A stretch of DNA of 64,000 bases, from the NCBI RefSeq assembly GCF_016907895.1, contig NZ_JAFBCV010000015.1, positions 36,392 to 100,391 of the forward strand. The letters run 5' to 3'. Position 1 is the first letter of the stretch; every line of letters begins with the position of its first letter. The notes under the pieces are model-generated. The model saw nothing but the letters and a program-made list of their open reading frames with translations. It was not told the origin of the DNA and ran no database searches. Of this stretch, positions 1 to 7,463 are shown piece after piece. Source of the stretch: Shouchella xiaoxiensis (GTDB lineage Bacteria > Bacillota > Bacilli > Bacillales > Bacillaceae_D). A program made the position numbers and the translations under genes.

Positions 1-65
1 GCGAGCATGGTTCGTATGGTTATCCGGAAAACGTCCAATCATCACATAGTAAAACAGGATCTTGA
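1..65 (+). CDS. possible 3' end of an upstream gene
   Basis: Frame 3 is open from the window edge to a TGA at 63-65, which overlaps the ATG at 65 of the next gene in a TGATG arrangement typical of translational coupling. Only about 20 residues are visible and they are not diagnostic. DUF294 proteins followed by a DnaQ-like exonuclease often sit behind a sodium:solute symporter gene, so such a gene may end here, but that is inference from the neighbourhood. Frames 1 and 2 are also open for part of this stretch, so the frame itself is uncertain. Confidence 0.25.
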   Translation, partial: EHGSYGYPENVQSSHSKTGS

Positions 66-964
66 TGATGGATTTGAATGCAATAAACGATAAGCTTGAA
101 CAGCATGAACAAAAACGGCTGAATGCCGTAAATCAAGCTGTAAAGCAAACGATTGCGGAGCTAGGGGACATCCCAGCTCCCTTTGCGTTTTTTTTGATGG
201 GTAGTGCAGGAAGAAAGGAGCAGCTGCATGCGACGGATCAAGATCATGGATTGATCTGTCATTGCAGCGACGATCAGCTCCCATATTTTCGTAAACTTGG
301 ACAGCAGATCGTTATTCGAATGGAGCAAGCAGGATACGAACGGTGTTCGGGTGGGGTAATGGCCTCAGAAGTAAGATGGTGCAAAACGAATAAACAGTGG
401 GAAGCGCAACTATCTGATTGGCTTAATCAGGATACATTCGAACACATCCGCCACTTGCTTACCTTTTTTGATGGTAGGGTCATTTACGGAGAAGCGGCTT
501 ATTTAGATGAGTTAAAAAAAGCGATTTTCATGGCGATTGATGAGAATCCCAGGCTCCTGTCTCGCTTTGCAGAAAACACAGGGAGGGTGCCACTTGCAAT
601 GAACATTTTTGGAAAACTTCTTGTAAAAAAGCATGGGTCAAATCAAGGAACACTTCATATAAAAGAACAGATCTTGTTTCCTTATGTTAATGGCATGCGT
701 TTGCTCGCATTGGCGGAGAAAAGGCTTGAATCATCAACACTTGAACGAATGAAAGCTTGCTCAAATCATCTAGACACTACAATGATTAACTCATTTTCTG
801 CGCTACTGGAAGCGCGGCTGAACTGGCAGACAGAATATCAAGCCTTCGCACACTTAAACCCCAAGTTTCTTTCAAAAGAAGAGCAAAAACAGGTAAAGCA
901 GTGGGTTATTGAAGGAAGAAGACTGTACGACCATGTTGAAAAAGTAGTTGATGAACATGTTTAA
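65..964 (+). CDS. DUF294 family putative nucleotidyltransferase
   Basis: A 299-residue protein with a nucleotidyltransferase signature near residues 46-65: a GSAGRKEQ stretch followed by TDQDHGLI, whose two acidic residues are the expected metal ligands. The rest matches the helical C-terminal half of the family. Larger members carry cyclic-nucleotide and CBS domains in front, which this one lacks, so it is the short form. The substrate is unknown; relatives are often linked to solute uptake genes. ATG codons at 65 and 68 both follow an AGGAT element; a TTG at 62 is less likely. The end overlaps the exonuclease gene, which suggests one operon. Confidence 0.75.
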   Translation: MMDLNAINDKLEQHEQKRLNAVNQAVKQTIAELGDIPAPFAFFLMGSAGRKEQLHATDQDHGLICHCSDDQLPYFRKLGQQIVIRMEQAGYERCSGGVMASEVRWCKTNKQWEAQLSDWLNQDTFEHIRHLLTFFDGRVIYGEAAYLDELKKAIFMAIDENPRLLSRFAENTGRVPLAMNIFGKLLVKKHGSNQGTLHIKEQILFPYVNGMRLLALAEKRLESSTLERMKACSNHLDTTMINSFSALLEARLNWQTEYQAFAHLNPKFLSKEEQKQVKQWVIEGRRLYDHVEKVVDEHV

Positions 965-1667
965 CTTTATGCGTCAGCTCTCAGCACGCTTAACCACAAT
1001 GGATTCCTCATATCAAGCACCAAGCGCAAGCGATATGGCGAGACTTCGCTTTTATCAAAAAGAAGCGCAGCGTGATGTGTTGAATGTCCCGTTTCAAAAG
1101 TTGCCAATCGTTGTGTTTGATTTAGAGACAAGTGGCTTTAACCCTGATCAAGGCGACAGTATTCTTTCGATTGGGGCCGTTAAAGTGACTGGATCTGAGG
1201 TTCACGATGAACACTTTTATCATACAGTGAAGCCGAAGAAGGAACCGAGTCAAGCTATTTTAGATTTAACGGGCTTGACGATGAGAGAGTTAAATCAATC
1301 TGCATCGATTTCTGAAGTTCTGCTGGCTTTTTATGAATTTGCAAAGTCAGCGACCCTCGTGGCTCACCATGCCGCGCACGAACGAGCGTTTATGCGGCAT
1401 CTTACCTGGCAGGAGCTCGGGCGGACGTTTACGCATCGTCTTGTTGATACGTCATTTCTAACTTCGATCACGGCCCAGCATCTGGAACATTTCGAGACGT
1501 TGGATGAGTGGTGCGCCGAATATGAAATTCCGATGAGCCACCGCCATCACGCGCTTGCAGATGCGCGGATGACGGCGAACTTATGGACAAAGCACATTAC
1601 AATGGCGGAACACAGTGGATTTACTTGTTTAGCTGATATCTACAAGGAGCTTGCGACGAGAAAATAG
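951..1667 (+). CDS. DnaQ-like 3'-5' exonuclease (DEDDh family)
   Basis: A single exonuclease domain fills most of this 238-residue protein. The ExoI motif is FDLETSGF near residue 57 and supplies the metal-binding Asp and Glu. The ExoII region holds HHAAHERAF, and the ExoIII motif is HALADARM near residue 206, with the His and Asp of the DEDDh class. It would degrade or proofread DNA 3' ends, or trim RNA; the target cannot be told from sequence. It is too short and lacks the other domains for PolC. The start overlaps the end of the DUF294 gene by 14 bases; ATG 957 is an alternative start. Confidence 0.8.
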   Translation: MNMFNFMRQLSARLTTMDSSYQAPSASDMARLRFYQKEAQRDVLNVPFQKLPIVVFDLETSGFNPDQGDSILSIGAVKVTGSEVHDEHFYHTVKPKKEPSQAILDLTGLTMRELNQSASISEVLLAFYEFAKSATLVAHHAAHERAFMRHLTWQELGRTFTHRLVDTSFLTSITAQHLEHFETLDEWCAEYEIPMSHRHHALADARMTANLWTKHITMAEHSGFTCLADIYKELATRK

Positions 1668-1737
1668 GTAGATCTCTGTTTCATTTTTTAAATCAATTCA
1701 TGCTATGATAAGCAGGTATCCGGAAGGAGGAGCACTT

Positions 1738-2028
1738 GTGCTTATTAAAGTAGAAGATTTAATCACGCAAATGGAACGCCAAATAGAGAATCTGCGTCGC
1801 TCTGCTGAACAGGACGATGTCGCGCGTGCGAAAGAAGCGGCGTTAATCATTGAAAGCTACTGTCAGCTTATTACAGCAAATGCTGGCGAGGTAAAGAAAC
1901 AAGAGATGCCTGCTTCCTACGCAGTGCAGCAACCGCTGCCGACACTAACACCGCCAAAGCAGCAGCCGATCGCACCAACAACTGGAAATGACGATGGTGA
2001 CGACAAGCGAAATCTGCTTGATTTTTAA
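1738..2028 (+). CDS. ywdI: YwdI/DUF5327 family small protein
   Basis: A 96-residue protein of unknown function. The N-terminal half is a charged amphipathic helix with heptad spacing (IKVEDLITQMERQIENL), likely a coiled coil; the C-terminal half is low-complexity and rich in Pro, Gln and Thr. The GTG start at 1738 lies 8 bases after a strong GGAAGGAGG; an upstream in-frame ATG at 1705 has no such site. The fit to YwdI rests on size, the helix pattern and the nearby ywdK and gerQ, which sit in the same cluster in B. subtilis. Confidence 0.6.
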   Translation: MLIKVEDLITQMERQIENLRRSAEQDDVARAKEAALIIESYCQLITANAGEVKKQEMPASYAVQQPLPTLTPPKQQPIAPTTGNDDGDDKRNLLDF

Positions 2029-2048
2029 TTAGGGCTGTTCAATTTCAC

Positions 2049-2091
2049 AAAAAGTGTCGAAGATGTTCATTCATCCTTCTGCACTTTTTTA
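2049..2091 (+). terminator. terminator after ywdI
   Basis: Imperfect hairpin with AAAGTG pairing to CACTTT and an inner GAAGATG/CATCCTTC stem, followed by a run of six T. It lies 20 bases after the ywdI stop. Confidence 0.55.
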
Positions 2092-2207
2092 ATTTTTCAA
2101 CCTACCTTTCACTTCTCAGAATAGGTGTTTGTTCTAATCTGGTCATTCTCAGGTAGGTGCTGTGAGCTTTTTTACCAAGTACAATTAGTGAAAAGTGATT
2201 TTAATAC

Positions 2208-2260
2208 AAAAAAGGGCTGTCCCGATCAAGATCTTAATGATGATCTTGATTGGGACAGCC
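2208..2260 (-). terminator. terminator of the GNAT gene
   Basis: Near-perfect 19-bp inverted repeat (GGCTGTCCC-GATCAAGATC arms) with an 8-base loop. Reading on the minus strand it ends in six T, just after the acetyltransferase stop. On the plus strand it could back up the ywdI terminator. Confidence 0.8.
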
Positions 2261-2267
2261 TCTTTCC

Positions 2268-2873
2268 TTAGGGGCGCCATTCAACAAACACACCGTTATT
2301 ATGTGATTCATTGTCTTCAACATAATTAGGCTGTACGTGCTTTGCTTGCAGTCCTTGTTTGAACATGAATGTAAGGACGGGGTCAGTTAACTTGCCCGTC
2401 TGCACAAGCTCGACATATTGTTCTGGCGTGTAGGTGTGGGCGACGATGTGGTAACCGGGGATACGACAGACGGTCGCGTAGCGGTCTAGCTTTAAATCAC
2501 GCACCGTTTGTTTACGGGCATCATAAAACGCTTTAGCTACACCTTGTTTGCGTACAGAAGGACGGACGCATAGGTCAATTCCATAAAGGGTTTTTCCCGT
2601 TGGATCATGCGTTCCTGCAATCAAGCCATTGTCACTCACTTCTGCCCAAGTGTGGGGCTGATCCGCATGATTGACCAAGAGAGATGTAGCGGAACCGACA
2701 ACTTCACCATTCCATTCTGCTAAGAGAGCGCCTGTCGGAAACGTTTTAACATGGGAAGCAATTTCTTCTTGGCTCCACCAAAGTTCCGGTGGAAAAGGAG
2801 GTGGGAAGGCTTCTTTCTGTACCTGCAACAAGCCATCATAATCTGCAAGAGTATAAGGTCGAATGGTAATCAT
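2268..2873 (-). CDS. GNAT family N-acetyltransferase
   Basis: A 201-residue acetyltransferase of the GNAT fold. The N-terminal ITIRPYTLADYDGLL is the usual first strand and helix. Motif A is at about residues 98-117, with an RKQGVA loop for the acetyl-CoA pyrophosphate. The substrate is not predictable, and the protein is longer at its C-terminus than minimal GNAT enzymes. It is a lone gene between ywdI and ywdK on the opposite strand, with its own AAGGAGG ribosome binding site and a strong terminator, which suggests an insertion into an otherwise conserved cluster. Confidence 0.75.
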   Translation of the reverse strand: MITIRPYTLADYDGLLQVQKEAFPPPFPPELWWSQEEIASHVKTFPTGALLAEWNGEVVGSATSLLVNHADQPHTWAEVSDNGLIAGTHDPTGKTLYGIDLCVRPSVRKQGVAKAFYDARKQTVRDLKLDRYATVCRIPGYHIVAHTYTPEQYVELVQTGKLTDPVLTFMFKQGLQAKHVQPNYVEDNESHNNGVFVEWRP

Positions 2874-2953
2874 GAGACTGACCTCCTTCTGGTTACTTTT
2901 ATAAGTAGGATAGCATGTCTGAAATAAGAGAGTCGAATATCTGGTTTTACATA

Positions 2954-2962
2954 TGCTATAGT
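2954..2962 (+). promoter_or_regulatory. extended -10 promoter of ywdK
   Basis: TGC-TATAGT, an extended -10 element 32 bases before the ywdK start. No good -35 hexamer is seen, as is common with extended -10 promoters. Confidence 0.45.
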
Positions 2963-2993
2963 AGAGGCATTGATGAGAAGAAGGTGAAGAAAA

Positions 2994-3368
2994 ATGGCAA
3001 AACTATTTCTCTTATTAGGTTCCATTATAATGGCTTTAGCCGTCGCAATTGGTGCTTTTGGTGCCCACGGCCTAGAGAGTCGACTAAGTGAACGAATGAT
3101 GAAGAATTATCAAACGGGTGTTCAATATCATATGATTCATGGGTTAGGTTTAGTGGCAACGGCAATTTTAGCAGTGAAGATGGGTGCTAGCGGACTTTTG
3201 CAAGGAGCGGGCTGGGCATTCATCCTCGGAATTGTGCTGTTTTCAGGTAGTCTATACGTTATGGCTTTAACGGGTATCACGAAGCTAGGAGCAATTACGC
3301 CGATTGGTGGACTAGCCTTTATTGTTGGCTGGGTATTACTTGGAATTGCTGCTGTTCGTCATCTCTAA
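2994..3368 (+). CDS. ywdK: DUF423 family membrane protein YwdK
   Basis: A 124-residue hydrophobic protein with four predicted membrane helices. It starts with the family hallmark: a first helix ending in AIGAFGAHGL, then YQTGVQYHMIHGLGL. DUF423 proteins are widespread small inner-membrane proteins of unknown function. The position next to gerQ is the same as in B. subtilis (ywdK-ywdL). The start follows GAAGGTGAAG. It ends in a hairpin shared with the convergent gerQ. Confidence 0.85.
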   Translation: MAKLFLLLGSIIMALAVAIGAFGAHGLESRLSERMMKNYQTGVQYHMIHGLGLVATAILAVKMGASGLLQGAGWAFILGIVLFSGSLYVMALTGITKLGAITPIGGLAFIVGWVLLGIAAVRHL

Positions 3369-3371
3369 TGC

Positions 3372-3405
3372 AAAAAAGCTTGAGCACAATGCTCAAGCTT
3401 TTTTT
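3372..3405. terminator. bidirectional terminator between ywdK and gerQ
   Basis: Hairpin with 14-bp arms (AAAAAGCTTGAGCA and its complement) around a CAA loop. It is flanked by an A run on one side and a T run on the other, so it can end both convergent genes. The last bases overlap the gerQ stop codon. Confidence 0.9.
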
Positions 3406-3919
3406 ATCGTGGTGAGTATTGGGACAAGCTTGGTTCAGATCCATAATGATACGTATAATCAATGGGCTCATCAAATGTAACAAAATCCAAATTAACCATT
3501 AGCAATAAGTAATGTTCACCTGTTTCAGGATTTCCTAAAATAATATGGTCGCGGCCGGCTTCTTCTATGCGTCCGCGAAAGACACGGGCGTTCCATTCGC
3601 TGTTTCCTTCAAACGTTTGATGAACGGTAACGAATTTCCCTCTGTTTAAGCGAAGAATGTTCTCGATGAAGGATTGTTCAATCGGCAACATGCTCATATC
3701 TGATCCTTGCACAGATGTAGGTGTTTGTTGCTGAACAAAACCAGGTACGCCATAGTTCTGTGAAGAGAAATAACCTTGTTGTCCCTGAGGCTGCTGTGAA
3801 TATTGAGGTTGCTGCATTTGCTGTCCGTAGTTCTGCTCCCCGCTCATTTGTCCATAGCCTTGCATTTGTTGACCGTATCCTTGCTGCTGCCGTCCGTCTT
3901 GCCATTGATTCGGGTACAT
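3404..3919 (-). CDS. gerQ: spore coat protein GerQ
   Basis: Inner spore-coat protein, cross-linked by transglutaminase Tgl in B. subtilis and needed there to place the cortex hydrolase CwlJ. The first 85 residues are low-complexity Gln/Gly/Tyr repeats. The conserved domain starts with LPIEQSFIENILRLNRGK and continues through the AGRDHIILG stretch to a C-terminal YSPR, matching GerQ closely. A GTG two codons upstream (3925) is too close to the AAGGAG site; ATG 3919 is correctly spaced. It lies 18 bases downstream of cwlJ, probably in one mother-cell operon. Confidence 0.95.
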   Translation of the reverse strand: MYPNQWQDGRQQQGYGQQMQGYGQMSGEQNYGQQMQQPQYSQQPQGQQGYFSSQNYGVPGFVQQQTPTSVQGSDMSMLPIEQSFIENILRLNRGKFVTVHQTFEGNSEWNARVFRGRIEEAGRDHIILGNPETGEHYLLLMVNLDFVTFDEPIDYTYHYGSEPSLSQYSPR

Positions 3920-3937
3920 GTACACCTCTCCTTACAT

Positions 3938-4369
3938 CTAGTAGGTATTAAAAACTTCCTCACATTCTGCTGGCGTTGGTTGATAAAAACAATGCGCTTT
4001 GTAGCGTCCTGTATTCCACTGGCCCCACCACTCTGCTGGACAAGGACCGTCTGGGCGGAAAAACCATAATGAAAACTCAGCTGGATGCAATCGTTCACCG
4101 TTTACAACTCGGCGAGCTAATCGTCTATCTCTTTCACGAGCACGTTGATAAAAATAGCTTTTTTGAACGGCTTCAAATCCTCCTGGTGACTGAAAAGCCA
4201 TATCAGGGATAGAATTTACGTTTGCAAAGTCTAGACATCTGACTCGTGTTCGATTAACCATGACGTTGCCTGCCATTAACATGCCTTCTTCGCCTTCACC
4301 CTCAGCTTCAGCACGCATTAGACGAGCAAGTACATCAATATCACTCGATGATGCTTTAATGACTGCCAT
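3938..4369 (-). CDS. cwlJ: cell wall hydrolase CwlJ (cortex lytic enzyme)
   Basis: Spore-cortex hydrolase of the SleB/CwlJ catalytic family that degrades cortex peptidoglycan during germination. The 143 residues are a single domain with no signal peptide, as usual for CwlJ. Diagnostic blocks are LARLMRAEAEGEGEEGML with the catalytic Glu, FEAVQKSYFYQRA, FSLWFFRPDGPCPAEWW and the C-terminal HCFYQPTPAEC. Gene order cwlJ-gerQ ties the enzyme to the coat protein that anchors it. The ATG follows GGAGGTGG. Confidence 0.95.
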   Translation of the reverse strand: MAVIKASSSDIDVLARLMRAEAEGEGEEGMLMAGNVMVNRTRVRCLDFANVNSIPDMAFQSPGGFEAVQKSYFYQRARERDRRLARRVVNGERLHPAEFSLWFFRPDGPCPAEWWGQWNTGRYKAHCFYQPTPAECEEVFNTY

Positions 4370-4442
4370 TCTTCCACCTCCACAAAGATCGACTGACTAT
4401 TTACCAAGTTCGGAAGCGTGTGCAACCACACAGGTTCGTTTA

Positions 4443-4471
4443 ATCATATGAAGAAATAAAGAAGTTATGCA
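4443..4471 (-). promoter_or_regulatory. sigma-E-like promoter for cwlJ-gerQ
   Basis: On the minus strand a GCATAAC is followed after 13 bases by CATATGAT, close to the sigma-E pattern of an ATA-rich -35 and CATACAAT -10. It lies about 75 bases before cwlJ. Mother-cell expression is expected for these genes, but the match is imperfect. Confidence 0.45.
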
Positions 4472-4521
4472 AAAAAAAGAATTTAAACAATTTGTTGAAA
4501 TCAGTTTAAGTAGTGTGTTAC

Positions 4522-4543
4522 TGTGTATATAGATATAAACACA
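4522..4543. promoter_or_regulatory. palindromic operator candidate of the GntR-ABC operon
   Basis: Inverted repeat with arms TGTGTATAT and ATAAACACA (8 of 9 pairs) around AGAT, overlapping -10-like TATAGA/TATAAA sequences 26 bases before the first gene. YtrA-type GntR repressors bind AT-rich palindromes with GTGT/ACAC ends in front of their own operons, so this is the likely operator of the repressor encoded at 5305. Confidence 0.6.
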
Positions 4544-4568
4544 TGAACAGTGGAGGTGAGGTGAACAG

Positions 4569-5312
4569 ATGAAAAAGGGCTGGCATTTAATGAAGGTTGA
4601 ATTAGCGTACATGCCATTAAAACGCTGGATCTACTTGCTTGCAACAGCCTGTATAGCAGGGATTTCAATGGGTCTTATCGTGCCAATGCTCCTTGAGAAC
4701 GCAATGGAAAGATCACTGCATTTCCTCGTTGGTTTTTTTATGTTCTGTCTTTGGTTTATGTATCCAACCATGGTTATTCGTGGCGATGCCTACCGCACAA
4801 AAGATCCTCATGCAAAAATGGTCGTGCCAGATATTTATATACTGCTGCAGTTAATGCCGTTGGCGCATAAAGAAAAAGCGTGGAACCGATTATTGAGCAT
4901 GTTGCTTTTTGTTCTTCTATTTAATGGATTCGCTTACGCGGTTGCTGCAGTAACGATGATAATTGATGGAACAATCTCGACTATTGGGTTAGAGACGCTC
5001 GTTTATTCAGCAATAGGTTGGCTCCTGTTATCAAGTTTTAGCGGTCTTTTATTTGTTATTTCAGAGCCAGAATCACGCCAATATAGGCATCGGGATATGG
5101 GCATTTTTTTAATGGCATTGTTGCCCTTTATAGCAGTATTTGCTTTAATCGGCTGGTTGACTGATTTATGGTTTTTTGGAATTTTCCTTGAAGGCATTGT
5201 GTCGATGCCTCTTATGACTGTGGTTATTCTCGCTGTTCTTTTGATTGCCGGGGTCCGAGTCAGCATCAAGTACTTGGAACGAACCTTTGCAAAGGTTGAT
5301 TATTATGTCTAG
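4569..5312 (+). CDS. ABC-2-like membrane protein of a GntR-regulated operon
   Basis: A 247-residue integral membrane protein with about six hydrophobic helices (near 21-40, 50-68, 108-130, 140-162, 175-197, 205-228). No family motif is certain; size and position suggest the permease partner of the ATPase encoded at 5699. It is the first gene of the operon, just after the operator-like palindrome, with an AGTGGAGGTGAGG ribosome binding site. Its last 8 bases overlap the regulator gene. Confidence 0.6.
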   Translation: MKKGWHLMKVELAYMPLKRWIYLLATACIAGISMGLIVPMLLENAMERSLHFLVGFFMFCLWFMYPTMVIRGDAYRTKDPHAKMVVPDIYILLQLMPLAHKEKAWNRLLSMLLFVLLFNGFAYAVAAVTMIIDGTISTIGLETLVYSAIGWLLLSSFSGLLFVISEPESRQYRHRDMGIFLMALLPFIAVFALIGWLTDLWFFGIFLEGIVSMPLMTVVILAVLLIAGVRVSIKYLERTFAKVDYYV

Positions 5313-5697
5313 TTTACTGCCAATTACAATTGATGATATGAGCAGAACACCAATTTACGACCAAATCGAGGCCCAGATAAAAACATTAATTATCAGTGGG
5401 AATTTACCACCAGGAACGGCATTGCCATCGATCCGCAAACTAGCAACGTCTCTTTCTTGCAGTGTGATTACAACGAGGCGCTCTTATCAAAACCTTGAAC
5501 AAAAGGGATACATTAAGACCGTTCAAGGTAAAGGAACCTTTGTGAATGAAATGGCGCAAACTGACCAAACAAAACAAAAAGAAGAGGCAGTAGAGAGCGG
5601 ACTGAAACAGGCAATTGAGAGCGGTTTTCGCTACGGCTTTACGACAGAAGAGCTTGAGGCAATGTTTCTCAAACTACTAAGGCAAGGAGGGAACTGA
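5305..5697 (+). CDS. GntR family regulator, YtrA type
   Basis: A 130-residue repressor with an N-terminal winged helix (residues 13-80: PIYDQIEAQIKTLIISGNL, then LPSIRKLATSL and GKGTFV) and a short helical tail in place of a large ligand domain, which is the YtrA subfamily layout. Such proteins repress neighbouring ABC transporter genes, often in response to cell-wall antibiotics. It sits inside the operon it probably controls. ATG 5305 overlaps the previous gene; an in-frame ATG at 5245 lies wholly within that gene and lacks a ribosome binding site. Confidence 0.85.
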   Translation: MSSLLPITIDDMSRTPIYDQIEAQIKTLIISGNLPPGTALPSIRKLATSLSCSVITTRRSYQNLEQKGYIKTVQGKGTFVNEMAQTDQTKQKEEAVESGLKQAIESGFRYGFTTEELEAMFLKLLRQGGN

Positions 5698-5698
5698 G

Positions 5699-6577
5699 AT
5701 GATTGTTTGTTCTGAAGTGGAGAAGAAAATTGATTCCACCTTTTCCGTTGGTCCATTAACGTTAACGGTCGAACCAGGCATCGTTACCGCTTTAGTCGGT
5801 TCAAATGGTTCAGGAAAAAGCTCACTATTACGGCTGATTTCAGGCCTTATTCAACCTGATCAAGGTTCAATATCCCGTTTTCAAAGAGAGGAAACGAACT
5901 GGCGCGAGAAAATAGCATTTATCCCTCAGTCGAGTAAGGGTTTTGAGAAATATACACTCGGCCATCTTGCTGCAATTCATCAAGTAGGCTTTAAGAATTG
6001 GGATCAGAAGAAGTTCGAATCATTACTTAAGCGATACGATCTCCCAGTTGATAAAGATGTGGAGGAGCTGTCGGGTGGGATGCAGCGTCAAGCGCTTGCA
6101 GTTCTCGCATTATCAAGGAGCTCAACAATGTTAATCATGGATGAACCATTGGCTGGAGTCGATGTCCATGCACAGGAGCGGCTTCAGCAAGACTGGCTTA
6201 CTTATTTAGAAGAAGATCCAATCAGATCGATTGTTTTTGCAACGCATGTGCCGGATGAAATAAAGGATTTAGCTGATCAAATAATCTGTATGAACGCAGG
6301 TCATCTTGTTGGCAAGTATGAAAAAGATGAGTTGCTCTCACGCTATGCTCGTTTTTGGACGAATGAATCAATTGAGCAGGTACGAAACCTTGAAGGCGTT
6401 CATTCCGTATTTGAGAGAGGACCTCAAGTAGAAATCCTTTCAGAAGACCGTGAGAAAACAGAGTTAGCGCTCCTCGAGAAGCAACTAAATGTGACGCTGA
6501 TTCAACCGATGAAAATGGCAGAAATTCTAAGAATGTTATTAAAAGAAGGAGAGGAAATAAATGACGCTCATTATTAA
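5699..6577 (+). CDS. ABC transporter ATP-binding protein (YtrB-like)
   Basis: Nucleotide-binding subunit of 292 residues. Walker A is GSNGSGKSS near residue 34, the Q-loop is in AFIPQSS, the signature is LSGGMQRQ near residue 124, and Walker B is MLIMDEPLAGVD. A C-terminal extension of about 80 residues follows. It begins one base after the GntR stop, behind AAGGAGGG, and probably energises the membrane protein encoded at 4569. The signature begins LSGGM rather than LSGGQ, a common variant. Confidence 0.85.
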   Translation: MIVCSEVEKKIDSTFSVGPLTLTVEPGIVTALVGSNGSGKSSLLRLISGLIQPDQGSISRFQREETNWREKIAFIPQSSKGFEKYTLGHLAAIHQVGFKNWDQKKFESLLKRYDLPVDKDVEELSGGMQRQALAVLALSRSSTMLIMDEPLAGVDVHAQERLQQDWLTYLEEDPIRSIVFATHVPDEIKDLADQIICMNAGHLVGKYEKDELLSRYARFWTNESIEQVRNLEGVHSVFERGPQVEILSEDREKTELALLEKQLNVTLIQPMKMAEILRMLLKEGEEINDAHY

Positions 6578-7463
6578 TGATGTAAAAAAGAAGTTCGGGC
6601 AGCACCACGCAGTTGACGGAATATCACTTCAGGTAGAAAAAGGCTCAATGTTTGGCATGTTAGGAGCAAACGGAGCAGGAAAAACAACGACCTTTCGAAT
6701 GATTTTAGGTCTGCTTGATCCAACTGAAGGGGACGTAAAGTGGAATGGAAATAGACTTTCCTATAAATATACAAACTTAATTGGTTATTTGCCGGAAGAA
6801 AGAGGCTTGTATCCTAAATTAACCGTTCGTGATCAGCTTATTTATTTAGGGAAATTAAAGGGCATGAAGAAAAACGCCATTATTGAAGAAATGAAGTTTT
6901 GGCTGGCCCGCTTTAAAGTAGAGGAGTATGAAACGAAGAAAGTAGAAGAGTTATCAAAAGGAAACCAGCAGAAGATCCAGTTCATTGCGGCTGTTTTACA
7001 TAAGCCTGAATTATTAATTCTTGATGAACCTTTTAGCGGGCTAGACCCAGTCAATTCTGACATGCTGAAAGCTGCCGTTCGTTATTTACAAGAGCAGCAA
7101 ACAACAATTGTCTTCTCCAGTCACCAAATGCGTAATGTAGAAGAAATGTGTGAAGACATTATGATGCTAAAACGAGGTAAGGCGGTTCTGCACGGTAATT
7201 TGAACGAGATTAAACGTAGTTATGGCATGAAGTCTGTGTCCATTCGCGCTGATTTTGATTTAACATTTCTTAAAAACAGTCCACATGTTGATAAGTTTAC
7301 GGAGGCAAAAAATGGTGTAACGGTTCAGGTGGAAAATGAAGAGAAAGCGAAAATCATTTTTCAAGAACTAGCCGAAAAAGGTTTTGTACGTAAGTTTGAA
7401 GTAGAAGAACCAAGCTTGCATGACATCTTTATTGACAAGGTAGGAGGGGACGCAAATGAATAA
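6561..7463 (+). CDS. ABC transporter ATP-binding protein, NatA/YhaQ-like
   Basis: A 300-residue ATPase with Walker A GANGAGKTT near residue 35, signature LSKGNQQK near residue 136 and Walker B LLILDEPFSGLD. The LSKGNQQK form and a C-terminal domain ending in SLHDIFIDKVG are typical of the NatA/YhaQ group, which pairs with a NatB/YhaP permease for Na+ or antibiotic export. The start overlaps the previous gene by 17 bases and the end overlaps the permease by 8, so translation is coupled. Confidence 0.85.
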   Translation: MTLIINDVKKKFGQHHAVDGISLQVEKGSMFGMLGANGAGKTTTFRMILGLLDPTEGDVKWNGNRLSYKYTNLIGYLPEERGLYPKLTVRDQLIYLGKLKGMKKNAIIEEMKFWLARFKVEEYETKKVEELSKGNQQKIQFIAAVLHKPELLILDEPFSGLDPVNSDMLKAAVRYLQEQQTTIVFSSHQMRNVEEMCEDIMMLKRGKAVLHGNLNEIKRSYGMKSVSIRADFDLTFLKNSPHVDKFTEAKNGVTVQVENEEKAKIIFQELAEKGFVRKFEVEEPSLHDIFIDKVGGDANE

